Made by a program: the position numbers and the translations under genes. Shown here piece by piece: positions 6,704-10,846 of a stretch of DNA of 10,846 bases. The stretch lies in contig SGPL01000828.1 in NCBI GenBank assembly GCA_004802705.1, forward strand, positions 1-10,846, given 5' to 3'. Under the pieces are notes generated by a model. The model worked only from the letters and a program-made list of their open reading frames with translations, ran no database searches and was not told the origin of the DNA. This DNA comes from Bondarzewia mesenterica (Eukaryota; Basidiomycota; Agaricomycetes; Russulales; Bondarzewiaceae). Positions within the stretch are counted from its first letter, which is position 1; the number at the start of each line of letters is the position of its first letter.

Positions 6704-8263
6704 TCATTCTGCGTCATTGATGGGTTCGAACAGGTGGTGGTAAGCTCCCCCTACAGGCAAGGGAGTCACTTCAGCACTGCAATCTGCCATACCCGCATGC
6801 TCCAAGACCCGGAGGAGGAAGCCACGCTGAGAGATTCGAATGGTCTTGCATGGACGATCACGCTCGACTCGAATTCCGAGGATGAATTCGGGTTCACCAT
6901 TGGCTCCCCCCATATCCTTGATGCGGTAGGCTGTACCGAGCTCCCCCTTTGCCCGTAGAGTCTCCGCTGGGCTGGTGGACAGTCCCAGCGTGTCATCTGT
7001 ATTGGTAAGAGTGATTGTGCGATCAGTTCCAGTTGTCTTTGAGCGAGTGCAGTAGTCAGCGAAGAGGCGGGAGTAGCCCATGCGCTGGTAGGCTCGATCT
7101 AACTCGAGCCACCAGTTGTTGCCACTCTGTTTTGTCCCATAGATGGCCTTGTTAAGGCGACAGACCCAATCCTCCTTTCCAGCCTCCTCAAAGCCTCGTG
7201 GCTGGTGCATGTATATGTCTGAGTCAATTGGGGCATTGAGAAATGTGCTCTCAAAGTCGACTTGCCAAAGCTCGAGGTCCATAATGGCTGCAAGTGCGAG
7301 CGCGGTCCGAACAGTCTCGAGATGAACAACAGCGGCCGACTTCCACAGAAAGTTTACCCCAAACCTTTGTGAGTACCCTTTCCCAACCAGCCTTGCCTTA
7401 TGCCCAGTGACCTTCCCATCAGCATCAAATTTTTCCGCGAAGACCCAGTGATAGTCCATGAGCTCGGCATCTTTTGGCAGTGGTACAACGTCCCAGACAT
7501 TGTACTCACGCATTTTGGTGAGCTCTTTCTCTATTGCCTCCTGCCAGAGCTCTGGGTGTTCTATAGCCTCCTCTAGGGTCTTCGGGAGTGCATGCGCTGT
7601 GTCAGCGATGAAGGCGAGTACAGTGTCCATGAAGTTAGGGTCTGCGAGCGGTCCATCGTGGCTCGCAAGGTTTGCGATCAGGCCATCAGCGGCCCAATCG
7701 TCGCCAACACGGCGGGCTTGCATTTCACGGTCCTCGTATTCGCGAGACTCTTTGGCTGCTCGGGAAGAGCGCATGAGGTGAGTTGAGTGGTAAGGGGCAT
7801 TGGGCAGTAAAGGGAGTGAGGTGGCAGGTTTCGGCAGTGTGTTTGGGTCCGATAAGTCCGGATTGGGCTGCTGTCTAGGGTCCTGTGGCTCAGGCGTGTT
7901 GACGCTTGTGGGTGCCACATCTGTAGGTGCCGCGTCAGCACTGCTCTTTTCTGCATCGCCTCCATGGTCGACATTGGCAATGCGATCCTGCAGCTCTACC
8001 GTCTCCCCCTCGACAGTGGCAACAGGAGGCCGTGACCAGCGACCAAGGCCCTCATCAAACACAACATCGCGTGAGACGAAGACATGGCCAGACGCAGGCT
8101 CGTACAGACGGTAAGCATCACGTCCGTTGTACCCAATGAGAAGACACTTAACAGTCTTCCCATCCAGTTTGGTGCGCCGCTCATCCAGAATCTTCGCATA
8201 GGCGATGGATCCATAGGCGCATAGGTGCTCAACATGCGGGCGCCAGCCAAAGATAACCTCCCA
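6704..8263 (-). pseudogene. Reverse transcriptase part
   Basis: The frame is open from 8263 to the TGA at 6706-6704, the longest intact stretch of the element. It begins with the integrase C-terminal region (LIGYNGRDAYRLYEP), then an Asp/Pro-rich linker (about 8000-7740), then the copia reverse transcriptase: KARLVGKGYSQRFG; QVDFESTFLNAPIDSDIYM with the first catalytic Asp at 7258; IYGTKQSGNNWW; and the active-site box NTDD at 7003-6992. The usual residue before xDD is Tyr, so Asn here is probably a damaging substitution (AAT for TAT or TAC). The downstream box FILGIRVERD is present. The TGA at 6706-6704 cuts the connection to RNase H. Confidence 0.92.
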
Positions 8264-8264
8264 T

Positions 8265-9040
8265 GCGGAGGAGTGGGATTGTGGGCGGATGGGACTAGAT
8301 TCCCAATGTACACCGCCGTTGCGAGTGCTTCAGCCCACAGGTGAGTTGGCACCCCACCATCATGCATCATGCACCGCACGTGTTCCATCCAAGTGCGATT
8401 CCCGCATTCTGACATGCCATTTTGCGCAGGCGAGTAGGGCACGCTCGTTTCATGGATAATACCTTTCTCTGTGCACCACCCCCTCCACAGGTCATTGACA
8501 AATTCAGTGCCATTATCTGTCCAGACGCGACAGACAGATCGGCCGGTCTGCGTCTCCAGCCAGGACACGAAATTCTTTAATGCTGCGAGGGTTTCCTCTG
8601 CCATCTTCGAGGCTAGGAAGGCAATAGTGGCCCACGCGGAACAACTGTCATGGAGTCCAAATGCATAGTGTTTGCCGCCGAGGGATGCAGTGGGCATGGG
8701 GCCCATGAGATCACCATGGATTCATTCGCCCATGTCTGTCTCGTGTTCGATGACCTCATCAAAGGGACGCCGAGTCTGGTGACCAGCCAGACAATCTTCA
8801 CAGATGGCATCGGCGGCATATCCAGGTTTGACGGCCATGCCATCTACTGCCTTCATCGCACGCTGGGTGGCCTGGATCCCAATGTGGCTGAAGTGGCAGT
8901 GCTAAATTGCGATATTAGTGGCTTTTCCCTGAGATGCTGAGAGAGCGATGACTTCATCAACAGTTCGGGCAGTGTCAAAGGCGCTCGCGTGCAATGGCTT
9001 CAGCGCTCGGGCAGTATAGAGGGATTTCGTAGAGCCCAGA
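8265..9040 (-). pseudogene. Integrase part
   Basis: A frameshift somewhere between 9040 and 8985 moves the reading frame. The pre-integrase HHCC zinc finger follows: His-x4-His (HCHFSH, just after the TAG at 8904-8902) and later CEDC. The catalytic core has all three acidic residues: Asp at 8712-8710 (HGDLMGP), Asp at 8517-8515 (TDNGTEF) and Glu at 8409-8407 (NGMSE), with exactly 35 residues between the last two, the D,D35E spacing of retroviral-type integrases. A TGA (8724-8722) falls four codons before the first catalytic Asp. A second indel near 8260-8270 restores the gag frame just before WEVIFGWRPHV. The enzyme would insert element cDNA into the host genome. Confidence 0.9.
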
Positions 9041-9109
9041 AGTAGAGATCGTGCTCTCGAACAAACGCTGGCCAGCAGCATCCATGACAACTGTGCGTCC
9101 ATTTTCTGT

Positions 9110-10531
9110 CTACACACGCCCTCCCTCGCGGTCGAACTGACGCGTTGACAGCAAGTTTTGACCCATATCGGGTGCGTGAATGGCGCTCAGTATGCATGTA
9201 ATACGCCTCCTTTGGACAATGGCATCTTTAACAATGATCCCCTTTCCAATAACTGTGAATCCACCAGGCCCAGCTGCACGTCCCTCAGCAGGTTGCGATA
9301 AGGGCTCGTAGATAACAAAGTCCCGTTGATCTGCGAAATAGTGAAATGTTGCCCCAGAGTCACTGTAAGTGGCCAATCCAGTGGTCGTGGAAGGGTAGTG
9401 CCCTGCTACAAAGGCGACGTTGGGTCCAAGCATGAGGTTAGCATCATGGTGGGTTGCGCTGCCCGATTCTGCACTTTGTCCACGATTTCGATGTCTACCC
9501 CACCATTCAGGTCGCCTATGCTCAGCAGCTCCGCCGTCCGCCCAACATTTGTCAGTTGGGTGGCCAAGTTTATTGCAATGCCCACATCGTGGACATTGGG
9601 TGGCGATGAGTGCAGTTCCTGCCATGACTGGAGAATTGCCAATAGCGGGGAGATTTGCACGGCGGAGCGCACTTGCACGGATCTGTGCTTCTTGTGACGA
9701 GAGGACTGACTCAGCTACCATTGAGTCCTGACAGGTGAGAAGAGTCATTATGACTGTCCCTAAGATTCCATCGACAGGGAATGTCATCAGGGCCATCTGA
9801 CAGAACTCCCCCTCAGATATCGCAGCACCAGCACGATTCGCAGTATCACGGAGCATGCACAGAGATTTAAAGTGCTCCGCAATTATCGTTCCATTAACAT
9901 ACCAAGTGGATGCGAGGCGCATACGCATATCCTGAATGACAATCGGGTCACGAAGTTCGAACCGATTGCGCAAGGACCACCACGCATCAGCAGCAGACCC
10001 AGCGGTATTCAGCCCTGAACCCAGAATGTTGGTGACATTGAGGATAATATGCGCGCGCGCTAGAGTATCACGCTCTCGCCATTCAGTGTTGGTCACCGCA
10101 TACGTAACAGGAGTGCCGGCCCCAGCAGATGCAGTTGAGGGATAGATAGGGAAGAATGCGGAGAGGGGCGCGACACCATAAGGCGATGCTTGGAAAGGTG
10201 GCAACATAGGTCCGGTAGGCAAAGTAGGCAGATGCGTTGGAAAGGGAAGTGTCCCTGCAGTGACAGGCACTGCTACAGCAGGTGCTGCCACTGCTGCTGG
10301 TGCCACATCGGCAGCTGCAGGTACAGGCACAAGAGTTGGTGTTGGAGGCAGAGCAGTCGGGGAAACATTTTGCGAGGGGGGAAGTATAGTGCCAAGTAAG
10401 TAAGGTTCTAATCCTCATACTTGGCAGACTGTGTATACTCGCGGCATCCAATCTGCCCAATTAGCCATCGTAAGGCGCTCTGCCTCGGGGAGGATATACA
10501 CCCCAAGGGATGAGGAAAGCCCAGTCGACAT
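9110..10531 (-). pseudogene. Gag and protease part
   Basis: The start is taken as the ATG at 10531, about 130 nt after the primer-binding site; it opens MSTGLSSSLGVYILPEAERL, as is common for fungal copia Gag. Codon 39 is TGA (10417-10415), where an Arg codon CGA is the likely ancestor. An Ala/Pro-rich stretch (about 10345-10090) precedes the helical Gag core. A CCHC zinc knuckle, C-x2-C-x4-H-x4-C, lies at 9586-9545 (CGHCNKLGHPTDKC) and would bind element RNA in the particle. The aspartic protease active site is DSGA at 9361 (YSDSGATFHYF). The protein ends at TAG 9112-9110, probably once a Trp codon, after which the frame continues through sequence that still looks coding to about 9000. Confidence 0.9.
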
Positions 10532-10658
10532 TTTGCTAAGGCGGAGAAATTTTTATCGGTTCTCCTTTGAGTATTCACGAGTGAGTCGAGGCTCGGGGTG
10601 AGACTTGTAGGACAAGAGCTTTCTGTAGGTTTGATGTTCCGATCTTCAATAGCGACAA
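10532..10658 (-). other. Element leader between primer-binding site and gag
   Basis: About 127 nt of untranslated leader separate the primer-binding site from the Gag ATG. Packaging and dimer signals would be expected here in such elements, but no specific structure was identified. Confidence 0.5.
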
Positions 10659-10673
10659 GCAGGGCCCATAACC
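10659..10673 (-). other. Primer-binding site, initiator tRNA-Met anticodon arm
   Basis: Directly inside the 5' LTR the plus strand reads GCAGGGCCCATAACC. This is the sense of the anticodon stem and loop (CAT anticodon) of initiator tRNA-Met; it differs from the budding yeast tRNA at one base as I recall it. The minus-strand RNA would therefore pair with the internal part of that tRNA and not with its 3' CCA end. This is the half-tRNA priming known for Drosophila copia and yeast Ty5. Confidence 0.85.
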
Positions 10674-10846
10674 TGTTGTGAGAGATGATCTATGGAACGA
10701 GCAAACACGAGAACTAAGCTCAGTCGTCCGTCTCGTAGGAGGGAATAAAACGACTGGATTGGCTGTACCTATGGAACGAGCAAACACGAGAACTAAGCTA
10801 CGAGTAGCAGTAAGTACGAGTAGCGTAAGGGAAAATCAAGTATGGA
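10674..10846 (-). repeat. 5' LTR, first 173 bp only
   Basis: The inner edge TGTTGTGAGAGATGATC matches the outer edge of the 3' LTR at 5647, and similarity continues without gaps to the window end at about 86% identity. It contains the 31-bp direct repeat (10690-10720 and 10769-10799, identical to each other) and one hairpin, CAGTCGT (10721-10727) with ACGACTG (10750-10756). In element terms this visible part is the 3' end of the LTR; the U3 start and outer end lie beyond the window. Confidence 0.9.

Larger units (their letters stand above)
6020..10531 (-). pseudogene. gag-pol polyprotein of a Ty1/copia element, broken
   Basis: From the ATG at 10531 to the TAG at 6022-6020 is 4512 nt, exactly 1504 codons, the usual size for a single copia gag-pol frame. 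The gag/protease and reverse transcriptase/RNase H parts share one frame. The integrase part (about 9000 to 8265) lies in another frame between two indels that cancel out. Nonsense codons are TGA at 10417-10415, TAG at 9112-9110, TAG at 8904-8902, TGA at 8724-8722, TGA at 6706-6704, TGA at 6547-6545 and TGA at 6304-6302. No functional polyprotein can be made. Domain details are in the four entries that follow. Confidence 0.93.
5647..10846 (-). mobile_element. Ty1/copia LTR retrotransposon, decayed, runs off the window
   Basis: The element reads on the minus strand. In element order it has: 5' LTR (partial, 10846-10674), primer-binding site (10673-10659), about 127 nt of leader, gag-pol (10531-6020), polypurine tract (6021-6014) and 3' LTR (6013-5647). 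Integrase before reverse transcriptase defines the Ty1/copia order. LTR ends are TGTTG...CAACA. If both LTRs are 367 bp the full element is about 5.4 kb, ending near 11040 outside the window. Seven nonsense codons and two frameshifts make it non-autonomous. Candidate target duplication on the left is AGCTT (5642-5646); the right partner is not visible. Confidence 0.95.

Noticed and set aside
6704..8263. Reverse transcriptase as part of a retron, diversity-generating or other novel RT system
   Set aside because: Motifs, linked integrase, RNase H, protease and flanking LTRs identify an ordinary Ty1/copia polyprotein.
6302..8724. In-frame TGA codons as recoded sense codons
   Set aside because: The presumed hosts are nuclear genes that use TGA as stop in the same window (690 and 4739), TAG stops also occur in the element, and frameshifts show it is decayed.

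Overview
The window looks like nuclear DNA of a filamentous fungus, most likely a mushroom-type basidiomycete (Agaricomycetes). The evidence is two host genes split by many short GT-AG introns (59-188 bp, several with GTGCGT/GTAAGT-like donors), a minus-strand gene for a signal-peptide protein with a Kex2-like site, and a Ty1/copia retrotransposon whose primer-binding site resembles fungal initiator tRNA. The species cannot be named from the sequence. All splice sites were chosen by eye from frame continuity and family conservation.

Layout. Positions 1-236 hold no gene but a cluster of foldbacks: an interrupted palindrome (4-37), a G10 run, two related small hairpins (82-123) and a nested cloverleaf-like foldback (143-236). 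Positions 690-1480 (minus) encode a three-exon, 221-residue, cysteine-free hydrophobic secreted protein of unknown function, with a TATA box upstream and an AATAAA just downstream. Positions 1481-2668 are the shared upstream region of two divergent genes. Positions 2669-4741 (plus) encode an 11-exon, 377-residue BEM46/ABHD13-type alpha/beta hydrolase with an intact Ser-Asp-His triad. Positions 4742-5646 hold its 3' end and unassigned DNA.

From 5647 to the window edge lies a decayed Ty1/copia element on the minus strand. It has a complete 3' LTR (5647-6013, 367 bp), a polypurine tract fused to the pol stop codon, and one ancestral gag-pol reading frame (10531 down to 6020, exactly 1504 codons with the stop). 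That frame is broken by seven nonsense codons and two compensating frameshifts. A primer-binding site matching the anticodon arm of initiator tRNA-Met follows, then the first 173 bp of the 5' LTR, which runs out of the window. Domain order is Gag with a CCHC knuckle, protease, integrase, reverse transcriptase, RNase H.

The host genes share no visible pathway with each other or with the element. The most interesting signals are in the LTRs: each holds a 31-bp direct repeat whose two copies are identical within an LTR but differ at the same six sites between LTRs, and a repeated hairpin whose stem has a compensatory base-pair change. I found no CRISPR, prokaryotic defence or other wholly new multi-gene system.
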